A stretch of DNA of 64,000 nucleotides from Janibacter sp. CX7 (lineage in GTDB: Bacteria; Actinomycetota; Actinomycetes; Actinomycetales; Dermatophilaceae), in assembly GCF_024362365.1 (NCBI RefSeq), contig NZ_CP101464.1, positions 1,860,001 through 1,924,000 of the forward strand, given 5' to 3'. The position numbers and the translations under genes are program-made. Positions 54,643-62,512 of the stretch are shown here, one piece after another (the stretch's first letter is position 1; every line of letters starts with the position of its first letter). A model generated the notes under the pieces. The model worked only from the letters and a program-made list of their open reading frames with translations, was not told where the DNA came from and did no database searches.

Positions 54643-55764
54643 TCAGATCCGGTTGGTGAAGGCGACGACGGCCCGGCCGTCGGGCCACGCCTCGATGCCG
54701 GTGAGCGAGCCGGGCGACCCCGCGAGGCGCCACATGTGCTCGTGGGGCAGGCCGAGGACGAGGGTGAGCACGGCGAGGATCGGCTTGCGGTGGCTCGCCA
54801 CGACGACGGTGCCGCCGCGCGCGACGACCCGCTCCCACGCGGCGGTCACCCGCTCGACCATCACGTCGTGGCTCTCGCCACCGGGCCGTGCGTAGCCCCG
54901 GTCGTCGCGCAGCGCGCGGAAGTCGTCGGCCGCCTGGGCGACGAGGTCGCTCACGCTCGCCCCGTCCCAGTCACCGAAGGACTGCTCGTCCCAGTCACGG
55001 TCGACCTCGGCGGCCACCCCGAGACGGTCGGCGATGACGGCCCCCGTCTGCCGGGCCCGGGCGAGGTCGGACGTGACGACCTGCACGGGGTCGTCACCGA
55101 CGAGCTCGGCGACGAGCTGCGCGGCCCGCGCGGCCTGCTCGCGCCCGGCCTGCGTCAGGTCGGGGTCGCTCCCCCCGCGCCCGTCGAGGCGGCCCTGCTC
55201 GGTGAACTCGGTGACGCCGTGGCGCACGAGGACGACTCGCGTGGGCCTCCCGTGGCCGCTCCACGGCCGCACCGGCTCCTGCTCGCTGTCGCGCGAGGGG
55301 GCGAGGTCGTCGCGCGACTGCTCCGACGCGTGCCAGTCCTCGACCGTCTCGCCGTCCATGCCCCGGTTGGACAGGGCGTCGGCGGCGGAGTTGTCCGCGC
55401 GCGGCACCCAGATGAGGTCGACCGAGCCGCCGGCAGCGGTGATCTCGGCGACGAGGGCACGCCCCTGCTCCGCGAGCTCGCGCATGTCGGGGTGCTTGAT
55501 CTTCCAGCGGCCGGACATCTGCTCGACGACGAGCTTGGAGTCCATGGCGACGACGACCCGGGCATCCGCGGCGATCCGCCGGGCGGCCGCCAGACCGGCG
55601 AGCATGCCGCGGTACTCGGCGACGTTGTTGCTCGCGGTGCCGATCGGCGCGGCGAGCTCGACGAGCACGGTGCCGGCATCGTCACGCACGAGCGCGCCGT
55701 AGCCGGCGACGCCGGGGTTGCCGCGTGACCCTCCGTCCGCCTCGACCCGAAGACTGCGTCCCAT
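54643..55764 (-). CDS. Bifunctional RNase H / acid phosphatase
   Basis: A 373-aa fusion. N-terminal RNase HI domain (about 1-135): catalytic acids in VEADGGSRGNPG, NNVAEYRGML, AMDSKLVVEQM and ADNSAADALSN. C-terminal histidine phosphatase (about 172-373): RHG motif in LVRHGVTEF and second His in VVVASHRKPIL. The Rv2228c-type protein has this design (RNase H plus CobC-like phosphatase). ATG overlaps the Zn-ribbon gene's stop by 1 nt. Confidence 0.94.
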   Translation of the reverse strand: MGRSLRVEADGGSRGNPGVAGYGALVRDDAGTVLVELAAPIGTASNNVAEYRGMLAGLAAARRIAADARVVVAMDSKLVVEQMSGRWKIKHPDMRELAEQGRALVAEITAAGGSVDLIWVPRADNSAADALSNRGMDGETVEDWHASEQSRDDLAPSRDSEQEPVRPWSGHGRPTRVVLVRHGVTEFTEQGRLDGRGGSDPDLTQAGREQAARAAQLVAELVGDDPVQVVTSDLARARQTGAVIADRLGVAAEVDRDWDEQSFGDWDGASVSDLVAQAADDFRALRDDRGYARPGGESHDVMVERVTAAWERVVARGGTVVVASHRKPILAVLTLVLGLPHEHMWRLAGSPGSLTGIEAWPDGRAVVAFTNRI

Positions 55765-56504
55765 CAGTCCCCGGAGTGGGTGCGCACGAGGATGCGACCG
55801 CACTCCTCGCACCGCACGACCTCGTCGCTCGCGGCCCGCTCGATGGCCGAGACGTCGACCGGGTTGAGCTCGAGCCGGCAGCCACCGCACCGGCCGTGCG
55901 TGAACTCGGCCGCCCCGAGACCGCCCGAGCTGTCACGGATGCGGTCGTAGAGCGCGAGGAGCTTGTCGTCGATGCCGCCGGCGAGGTCGGCCCGCGGGCG
56001 CACCACCTCGGTGCGCTCCGCGTCGAGCTCGGCGATGGCTGCGTCACGCTCGGCGGTGAGGCGGTCGACCTCGGCCTGGGCCTCGTCGCGGCTCGCGGTG
56101 AGCTCGGCCAGCCGCGCCTCGGCGCTCTCCTGGCGCTCCATGACCTCGATCTCGACCTCCTCGAGGGCGGACTGCCGCCGCGCGAGGGTCTCGAGCTCGT
56201 GCTGGAGCGAGGTGAGGTCGCGCGAGGTCATGCCGGTGCCGGCGTCGAGGCGGGCCTGGTCGCGGGCGGCCCGGTCGCGCACCTGCTGCACGTCGGCCTC
56301 GGCGCGGTCGACCTCGCGGCGGATGTCGGAGAGGCCGGTCTCGACGCGCACGACGTCGTCGGACACCTGCTGCAGCCGGCCACCGGCCTCGGCGAGGGCG
56401 GCGATCTGCGGCACGCGACCGCGGGCGTGGTCGATCTGCTGCAGCCGGGTGTCGAGGGCCTGCAGCTCGAGCAGCCGGGCCTGGACGAAGGGATCTGCCT
56501 TCAC
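55764..56504 (-). CDS. Coiled-coil protein with C4 zinc ribbon
   Basis: A 246-aa protein. A long heptad-rich coiled coil (about residues 10-180) ends in a C4 zinc ribbon: GRCGGCRLEL and RCEECGRIL give four Cys. This Rv2229c-type family sits between nif3 and rnhA widely in actinobacteria, of unknown role, perhaps nucleic-acid or cell-wall related. The GTG start overlaps the nif3 stop (GTGA). Confidence 0.92.
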   Translation of the reverse strand: MKADPFVQARLLELQALDTRLQQIDHARGRVPQIAALAEAGGRLQQVSDDVVRVETGLSDIRREVDRAEADVQQVRDRAARDQARLDAGTGMTSRDLTSLQHELETLARRQSALEEVEIEVMERQESAEARLAELTASRDEAQAEVDRLTAERDAAIAELDAERTEVVRPRADLAGGIDDKLLALYDRIRDSSGGLGAAEFTHGRCGGCRLELNPVDVSAIERAASDEVVRCEECGRILVRTHSGD

Positions 56505-57364
56505 TGTGGGTCTCCTTGGTCGGGTCGTGCGCCGACGGTGAAGCTCCACGGGTCGGTGCAGATGGTGCTCACGTGGGACTCCAAGCCCATCACATCGTGG
56601 CCCGCCGCCGCGAGGGACTCACCGAGCCGGTCGAGCATCTCCTGCAACCACAGCGACTCGGTGGCCCAGTGGCCGGCGTCGACGACGAAGGGGGTCCCGC
56701 CCCGGGCGGCCGCCTCCTCGCGGGCCTCGAGGACGGGGTGGTGGCGCAGGTCTGAGGTCACGTAGACGTCGGCACCCGCGGCAGCTGCGGCGTCGAGCAG
56801 CCCGTCGCCGGCCCCGCCGAGCAGGGCCACGCGGCGCACCTGCCCGTCCGCCGGTCCGGCCACGCGGATCCCCGCCGGTGCCGAAGGGAGCGCCCCCGCC
56901 AGTCGCGTGGCGAAGTCCGCGAGGCTCACCGGTGCGTCGAGGTCACCGACGCGCCCCATGGGGCGGCCCTCCTCGATGCTCAGCGGCTCGGTCCCGGTGA
57001 GGCCGCAGGCCCGGGCGAGCGCGGTGTTGACCCCGGGCTCGGCGACGTCGGCATTGGTGTGGGCGACGTAGAGGGCGACGTCGCCCACGACGAGGGAGGT
57101 GACGGCCGCTCCCTTCGCGCTCGTCGTGGCGACGGAGTGCACGCCGCGCAGCAGCAGCGGGTGGTGCGTGACGAGCAGGTCGGCCCCCGCGTCACGGGCC
57201 TCCTCGATGACCGCGAGGGTCGGGTCGACGGCCGCGTGGATGCGACGGACGGGCTGGTCGGGGTCGCCGGTGACGAGGCCGACGCGGTCCCACGACTGGG
57301 CGGAGTCGACCGGGAAGGTCTGCTCGAGGACCGCCAGGACGTCCCGGAGGCGGAGGTGGCTCAT
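56501..57364 (-). CDS. Nif3-like dinuclear metal-centre protein
   Basis: A 287-aa NIF3/YbgI family protein. Metal ligands in LLVTHHPLL and later VVDAGHWATE; LYVAHTNAD is the third block. It forms a hexameric toroid; GTP cyclohydrolase-type activity is only suspected. Its ATG begins 1 nt after the tRNA-Val 3' end, with no separate leader or ribosome site. Confidence 0.93.
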   Translation of the reverse strand: MSHLRLRDVLAVLEQTFPVDSAQSWDRVGLVTGDPDQPVRRIHAAVDPTLAVIEEARDAGADLLVTHHPLLLRGVHSVATTSAKGAAVTSLVVGDVALYVAHTNADVAEPGVNTALARACGLTGTEPLSIEEGRPMGRVGDLDAPVSLADFATRLAGALPSAPAGIRVAGPADGQVRRVALLGGAGDGLLDAAAAAGADVYVTSDLRHHPVLEAREEAAARGGTPFVVDAGHWATESLWLQEMLDRLGESLAAAGHDVMGLESHVSTICTDPWSFTVGARPDQGDPQ

Positions 57365-57365
57365 G

Positions 57366-57438
57366 TGGGCCCGGCCGGGCTCGAACCGACGACACCCGCG
57401 GTGTAAACGCGGTGCTCTACCACCTGAGCTACAGGCCC
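57366..57438 (-). tRNA. tRNA-Val (anticodon UAC)
   Basis: A complete cloverleaf on the minus strand: 7-bp acceptor (GGGCCTG with CGGGCCC), D-arm GCTC-GAGC, anticodon stem CCGCG/CGCGG with loop TTTACAC (anticodon UAC), TTCGAGC T-loop, discriminator A; 73 nt. CCA is not encoded. Nif3 follows at once. Confidence 0.96.
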
Positions 57439-57516
57439 CTGGCGCACGCGGCGCCGGGCGACATTGTGTCAGGCCCGCGACCGCGCCTCGGACGCGGCGC
57501 GGGCCCGTCGCCGCCC

Positions 57517-58491
57517 TCAGACGCGGCGCGCGTCCTCGATGAGGTTGATCTCGTAGAGGACGAGGTCGAGCGCGTCGGCCGCGCTGATCGGCGAGAAGCG
57601 CTGCGGCGTCTGCTCGGTGACCGTCGACACGAGCGGGCTGAGGACGGTCCACGGCGTCGGGTGGGTGAACTGCACGACGGAGTAGCGGTCGCCCTCCTGG
57701 CCGGGGGCGGCGACGACGCGGTGGATGCCCGGCTCGATGACGCCGTTGGTCACGACCTCGAGCATGAGGCCGGTGTTGATGATCGCGCCGCCCTCGGGGG
57801 CGATGGCGTCGATCCACTCGCCGCTGTCCTTGAGCCGCACCTGCAGGCCGGCGGCGGTCGCGCGGGGCAGCGCGGTGATGAGGTTGATGTCGGCGTGCTC
57901 GGCGGCCCAGACGTGGGGCGCCTCGGGGGCCGAGTCCATGGCCGGGTAGTGGATCGCGCGCGAGAGCGTCGGCCCGTCGACGAGCATCTTCTCGAAGTAG
58001 TCGGGGTGGGCACCGACACCGGTCGCGATGATCCGCAGGACCCGTCGCTGCAGGTCGGCGACCGAGCGGTGGAAGGTCGTCAGCGTCTCGCTGATGCCCG
58101 GCACGGCCGACTCCGGGAGCACCGGGTCGTGGTAGCGGTGCGGGTAGCGGGTGCGCAGCGGGTGCCCGGCCGGGATCGCGGGACCCCAGTTGAGCATCTC
58201 CTTCCAGTCCGCGACGTCGGCGGTCGCGGCCGTCTCGACCAGCAGGCCGGTGTAGCCGGTCTGGCCGTGGGTGCCCGGCGCGACGAACTGCTCCTTGACC
58301 TCGCGCTCGGCGGTGAAGAACTCCTCGAGCATGCCGTAGGCGCTGTCGATGAGGTCCTCGGACAGGTCGTGCTTGACGTAGACGAAGCCGGTCTCCAGCG
58401 ACGTCATCAGCCCGTCGACGACGGCTCGCGCGCGCTCACCGTCCCCGGACTCGAAGGCCAGCAGGTCCACCTCGAGGATGTCGTCGCTCAT
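57517..58491 (-). CDS. 2-oxoglutarate/Fe(II)-dependent-type dioxygenase (IPNS-like)
   Basis: A 324-aa double-stranded beta-helix oxygenase. The iron facial triad is H-x-D in AAEHADINLIT and the distal His in GIHRVVAAP, with R-x-S (RYSVVQF) for 2-oxoglutarate or substrate carboxylate. N-terminal non-haem domain (about 20-140) is the isopenicillin N synthase type. The substrate is unknown and no biosynthetic cluster is nearby. It stands alone between tRNA-Val and ahpE. Confidence 0.88.
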   Translation of the reverse strand: MSDDILEVDLLAFESGDGERARAVVDGLMTSLETGFVYVKHDLSEDLIDSAYGMLEEFFTAEREVKEQFVAPGTHGQTGYTGLLVETAATADVADWKEMLNWGPAIPAGHPLRTRYPHRYHDPVLPESAVPGISETLTTFHRSVADLQRRVLRIIATGVGAHPDYFEKMLVDGPTLSRAIHYPAMDSAPEAPHVWAAEHADINLITALPRATAAGLQVRLKDSGEWIDAIAPEGGAIINTGLMLEVVTNGVIEPGIHRVVAAPGQEGDRYSVVQFTHPTPWTVLSPLVSTVTEQTPQRFSPISAADALDLVLYEINLIEDARRV

Positions 58492-58513
58492 GAGGGCGAA
58501 GACTACCCGCGAC

Positions 58514-58990
58514 TCAGGCCCGGGCGGGACCCCCGAGGGCGTCGAGGGCGGCGTGGTAGCCGGCGAAGTCGCGCGCCTGCCCCGTGGGGTTGACCAGCTG
58601 CCACGCGATGCGGCCGTCGCGGTCGACGAGGAAGGTGCCGCGCTTGGCCATGCCCTGCTCCTCGTCGAGGACGCCGTAGTCGCGTGCGACCTGCCCGTGC
58701 GGCCAGAAGTCCGACAGCAGCGGGAAGAAGTAGCCCTCCTGATCGGCCCACGCCCGCAGGCTGAACATCGGGTCGCAGGAGATCGCCACCGTCGTCACCT
58801 GCTCGGACTCGAAGCGACCGAGGTCGTCGCGGATCTCCCCGAGCTCACCGGTGCAGATGCCCGAGAAGGCGAAGGGGTAGAAGACGAGCAGCACGGCGCG
58901 GTCGGCCCGCAGCTCGGCGAGCGAGACGTCACGGCCGTACTGGTCGCGCAGGACGAAGTCGGGTGCGGTGCTCCCGACCGACAGGCTCAG
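58514..58990 (-). CDS. ahpE: AhpE-type 1-Cys peroxiredoxin
   Basis: A 158-aa thioredoxin-fold peroxidase. The peroxidatic Cys46 lies in FYPFAFSGICTGEL, the AhpE form; PLLSDFWPHGQVARDYGV and KRGTFLVDRDGRI also match. The start appears to be CTG at 58990: it forms a CTGA overlap with the DUF3052 stop, has AAGGG 6 nt upstream, and no ATG/GTG/TTG lies near. Same order as Rv2238c-Rv2239c. Confidence 0.92.
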   Translation of the reverse strand: MSLSVGSTAPDFVLRDQYGRDVSLAELRADRAVLLVFYPFAFSGICTGELGEIRDDLGRFESEQVTTVAISCDPMFSLRAWADQEGYFFPLLSDFWPHGQVARDYGVLDEEQGMAKRGTFLVDRDGRIAWQLVNPTGQARDFAGYHAALDALGGPARA

Positions 58991-59457
58991 CGCGAGCCCT
59001 TGGGAGCGGCCAGGCGGGTGGCGACCCAGGCGTCGGAGCACATGACCGAGCCGGAGGTGTGCAGGCCGGCCGTCGTCGCGGCCTCGTCGACCTCGCTCGG
59101 GTCGACCTCCTCCTCCTGACCGGGGCGGGGCGTGACCAGCACGATCGAGGAACCCTCCGCGAGGGTGCCCAAGGTGTCGACGAGCGCGTCGGTGAGGTCA
59201 CCGTCGCCGTCGCGCCACCACAGGATCACCGCGTCGACGACACCGGTGTAGTCCTCGTCCTCGAGCTCCTCGCCGATGACGTCCTGGACCGCTGCACGCA
59301 GGTCCTCGTCGACGTCATCGTCCCAGCCGTACTCCTGGACGATCTGCCCGGTGCTGAAGCCGAGCTTTTCGACTGCGGCCTCGGCGAGGTCCGCTCCTGC
59401 GGACCGCGACTCCCCCGTCACGACACTGGTCCTCTCTGCTGCTCGCTGCTCACTCAT
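58987..59457 (-). CDS. DUF3052 family protein
   Basis: A 156-aa actinobacterial protein of unknown function: AAVEKLGFSTGQIVQEYGWDDDVD, VDAVILWWRDGDGDLTDALVDTL, and a C-terminal VMCSDAWVATRLAAPK. It is paired with ahpE in mycobacteria too. The ATG overlaps the stop of the PH-domain gene upstream (ATGA). Confidence 0.93.
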   Translation of the reverse strand: MSEQRAAERTSVVTGESRSAGADLAEAAVEKLGFSTGQIVQEYGWDDDVDEDLRAAVQDVIGEELEDEDYTGVVDAVILWWRDGDGDLTDALVDTLGTLAEGSSIVLVTPRPGQEEEVDPSEVDEAATTAGLHTSGSVMCSDAWVATRLAAPKGSR

Positions 59458-60962
59458 CCGTCATAGTCCACCGCGTCCGGCGCCCGGTTGCAAGCAGGTC
59501 CACCGTCGTCGTCGCGTCGCGCGGGGCTCGCGTGGGCCTCGACGAGCCCCCGCAGGGCCTCGGCGTGCGCCCGGTCGAGGTGGCAGACACCCGGGTCCAC
59601 GGGCCCCACGGTGCTCACCGCGTGGACCGTCGCGAGGTCGAGGCGCCGGGCGAGCGGCCCCTGCGAGACGGTGAGCGACTGGATGCGTCCCCAGGGCGCG
59701 ACCCGGATCCTGCGGTCGAGCCACCCGCTCCGGTCGAGCAGCGCTGCCTGCCCTGCGAGGTAGCCGATGTGGCGGTGGGCGAAGGGGTGGACCCACCTCG
59801 CGCGCCGCGGCTGGCCCACGAAGCCGGTCGGGGTCGTGGTCATCAGGTCCCGGACCTCACGCGTCGTCCCGGCGTCGCCGGTGACGACGTGCAGCAGGTG
59901 CAGCACCTCCGGCGTCGTCGCCGCCGGGACGAGGACGGGGTCGGCCGACTCCGCGGCCGAGCCGATCTCGGCGCCGGCGACGTTGACCGTCAGCGACCAC
60001 CACCCCGCTCGCCGCCACAGCCACGGCTGGTCGACCTGCACGGCCTGCACGCGGTGCAGCGGGACGGACGAGGTGCGGGTGTCGGTGAGCCCGCGCTGGC
60101 TCGTGAGGGTGCTCCCCCGCCGCCCGATGACCAGGCCCCACCACCGGGTGAGGCGCAGCAGCGCGCGACCACCGGCCACCACGACGACGGGGAAGAGCCC
60201 GGTGACTGCCGGCGCGAGGCCAACGAGCGCGAGGACGACCGCGACGACACCGATGAGGGCGACGAAGATCGCCTCGCCACTCAGCAGCACCGACGCGACC
60301 ACCCGCGCGGGCGGCACGACGAGCAGCCGCTCCTCGGTGGCCTGCGCCGCGCGCGAGGCGTGGTCGAGTCCTGGCGCGGGTTCGCTCCCGCCCACGGCAC
60401 CGGCGGCGGGTCCCCCTTCGCCCGCTGCGGTCCGGGGCGTGGCGCTCGCCTCCTGGGCCAGGCCGAGGAGGCGCTCGCGGACCGACTCGGCGTCGGCGAC
60501 GCGCAGGTAGGCGATCGACAGGTGCGAGTCGCCGCCGCCCGCCGACTCGACCCGCACCTCCGAGAGGCCGCACAGGCGGGCGAGGAGCGGCCGGACGAGG
60601 TCGACGGCCTGGATGCGGTCGTAGCGGACCTGCCGGTGCTGGCGGAAGAGCACGCCGGTGCGCATCTCGATGCTGTCGTCGCCGAGCCGGTAGCGGGTGA
60701 ACCACCACGACACCAGGCCGAGCAGGACAGCGCCGAGCACGACGAGCCCGACGGCGCCGGCCTGCAGGAGCGTCCCCACACCCGGCACCGCGCCAGCGGG
60801 TCCGCCCGGGCCCGAGTCGTCGTCCCCACCGCCGAAGGCCGCAGCGAGGGTGTCGATCTGCTGGCTCACGAGGTAGCCGAGGACACCGAGCACGACGAGC
60901 CCGCCCCGGATGAAGGGCGAGACCGGGTGGACCCGGACGAAGCCCTCGTCGGGCTCGCTCAC
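59454..60962 (-). CDS. Bacterial PH-domain (YdbT-like) membrane protein
   Basis: A 502-aa protein with repeated bPH2 units: RYRLGDDSIEMRTGVLFRQHRQVRYDRI (first), VPLHRVQAVQVDQPWLWRRAGWW (second), and WGRIQSLTVSQGPLARRLDLATV (third), separated by membrane pairs (LVVLGVLGYLVS, VGLVVLGAVLLGLVSWW, IFVALIGVVAVVLALVGL). The YdbS/YdbT pair is conserved in Gram-positives, probably for envelope stress. The GTG start overlaps the partner's stop (GTGA). Confidence 0.9.
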   Translation of the reverse strand: MSEPDEGFVRVHPVSPFIRGGLVVLGVLGYLVSQQIDTLAAAFGGGDDDSGPGGPAGAVPGVGTLLQAGAVGLVVLGAVLLGLVSWWFTRYRLGDDSIEMRTGVLFRQHRQVRYDRIQAVDLVRPLLARLCGLSEVRVESAGGGDSHLSIAYLRVADAESVRERLLGLAQEASATPRTAAGEGGPAAGAVGGSEPAPGLDHASRAAQATEERLLVVPPARVVASVLLSGEAIFVALIGVVAVVLALVGLAPAVTGLFPVVVVAGGRALLRLTRWWGLVIGRRGSTLTSQRGLTDTRTSSVPLHRVQAVQVDQPWLWRRAGWWSLTVNVAGAEIGSAAESADPVLVPAATTPEVLHLLHVVTGDAGTTREVRDLMTTTPTGFVGQPRRARWVHPFAHRHIGYLAGQAALLDRSGWLDRRIRVAPWGRIQSLTVSQGPLARRLDLATVHAVSTVGPVDPGVCHLDRAHAEALRGLVEAHASPARRDDDGGPACNRAPDAVDYDG

Positions 60963-61480
60963 AGCCCCGCCCGCTGGGCCTCGCCGCGACCGGCGAGGCG
61001 GGTGCGCAGCTCCTCGGCGACGGGCGCCGGCAGACCGGGCAGGCCGGCGGAGCTGACCGGTGACGCGGTGTGCACCTCGATGGCGGCCAGACCGGCGCGG
61101 CGCATGAGCGGGCCGGAGCTGAGGTCGACGTACTGGATGCGGCCGTAGGGCACGGTCACCAGGCGCCGCCACATCCGCCCGCGGCGGATGGCGATCTCCT
61201 CGGGCAGCTCGGCCCAGCTCATCGCCCGCACCTGGACGCCGACGAGCCACATCCACCAGACCCACACGAGGAGCACCACGACCGTGCCGACGACCAGCCA
61301 CGGCCACAGCAGCGCCGCCGCGACGCCGAAGGCGATGGCGACCGGCAGCAGCACGAGGGTCGACGCGGTGCGGCGCACCCGGGCCAGCGCCGGCGAGACC
61401 GGGTGCCAGTGCGCGCCGTGGTCGCCGCGCAGCGGCAGCACGGACGGGAGCGAAGGGGGCGGGGTCGGCTGCTCGTCCAC
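60959..61480 (-). CDS. Bacterial PH-domain (YdbS-like) membrane protein
   Basis: A 173-aa partner of the gene downstream. Two membrane helices ([37 protein letters not shown]) precede one bPH2 unit, [21 protein letters not shown], with [10 protein letters not shown]. The GTG start is at 61480, next to the divergent fdhD promoter. Confidence 0.9.
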   Translation of the reverse strand: MDEQPTPPPSLPSVLPLRGDHGAHWHPVSPALARVRRTASTLVLLPVAIAFGVAAALLWPWLVVGTVVVLLVWVWWMWLVGVQVRAMSWAELPEEIAIRRGRMWRRLVTVPYGRIQYVDLSSGPLMRRAGLAAIEVHTASPVSSAGLPGLPAPVAEELRTRLAGRGEAQRAGL

Positions 61481-61547
61481 GGCACCATCTCACCAGACGG
61501 GCTCCGTAGGCTGGGGTCGTGGTGGACGTGCGACGTGGAGGTGCCCG

Positions 61548-62435
61548 ATGGGTCGGGTGACGCAACGGCTCAAGGTGGAGCGACGCGACGGACGCACCCT
61601 GCGTCGCATCGAGTCGGTCGCCGTCGAGGAGCCGCTCGAGATCCGGGTCGCCGAGCTGCCGGAGCGCGGTGTGGCCGCGGGGAGCGCCCCCCTTCGTCCG
61701 CCGTCGACGACCGTGACGACGACGATGCGGCTGCCCGGCGACGACTTCGACCTCGCCCTGGGGCACCTCGTCGCCGAGGGACTCGTCGCCGACGGCGAGG
61801 CGGTCGCGACGATGATGCACTGCACCGACACCGGGTCCGACGGGTCGCCGACCTTCAACGTCGTCGAGGTGACCCTCGCCGCGGGGGTGCAGCTGCAGCG
61901 GCGGGTCACCGAGCGCACCGAGATCGCGACGAGTGCCTGCGGGGTGTGCGGCTCAGCGACCGTCGACGACCTGCTCGCGGCCATGCCCGCCTCCCCCGCC
62001 GACGACGACGTGCGGGTCGACCTCGCGACGATCCACGCGGGCGTGGCGGCGATGCGCGAGCGGCAGCGCGTCTTCGAGGCGACCGGAGGGGTCCACGCGG
62101 CCGCGCTCCTCGGCCCCGACGGCGACCTGCTCGTCGTGCGCGAGGACATCGGCCGGCACAACGCCGTCGACAAGGTGCTCGGGTGGGCCGCCCGCGAGGG
62201 CCGGCTGCCGCTGACGGGTCACACCCTGCTCGTGTCGTCGCGGGCCGGCTTCGAGATCGCGCAGAAGGCGGCGGTCGCCGGCGTGCCCGTCCTCGCGTGC
62301 GTCTCGGCCGCGACCTCCCTGGCCGTCGAGGTCGCCGACCGGGCCGGGCTGACGCTGCTCGGCTTCGTCCGCGAGCCGCGCACGACCGTCTACACGCACG
62401 CCCACCGCATCCCGGAGTCCGAACCCGGTTTGTGA
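61548..62435 (+). CDS. fdhD: FdhD, formate dehydrogenase accessory sulfurtransferase
   Basis: A 295-aa protein. The sulfur-carrying CxxC is Cys131-x-x-Cys134 in [30 protein letters not shown] and [13 protein letters not shown] are family blocks. It sulfurates the bis-MGD cofactor of formate dehydrogenase; no such enzyme is in this window. ATG with GGAGG 6 nt upstream; a longer open frame extends upstream but is antisense. Residues SAPLRPP use CCC CTT CGT at a CCCTTCGTC site. Confidence 0.94.
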   Translation: MGRVTQRLKVERRDGRTLRRIESVAVEEPLEIRVAELPERGVAAGSAPLRPPSTTVTTTMRLPGDDFDLALGHLVAEGLVADGEAVATMMHCTDTGSDGSPTFNVVEVTLAAGVQLQRRVTERTEIATSACGVCGSATVDDLLAAMPASPADDDVRVDLATIHAGVAAMRERQRVFEATGGVHAAALLGPDGDLLVVREDIGRHNAVDKVLGWAAREGRLPLTGHTLLVSSRAGFEIAQKAAVAGVPVLACVSAATSLAVEVADRAGLTLLGFVREPRTTVYTHAHRIPESEPGL

Positions 62436-62512
62436 CGCCTGACACCCACGCGAGAGGATGGGTGTGTCCGTCGTCACCACGTGCGGACAGGTCTTGTGAA
62501 AGGACGACACTC

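Noticed and set aside
62458-62499. 13-codon [16 protein letters not shown] ahead of aceE
   Set aside because: Its ATG falls inside a -10-like GAGGAT and its ribosome site is too close; a real leader peptide is unlikely on this evidence.
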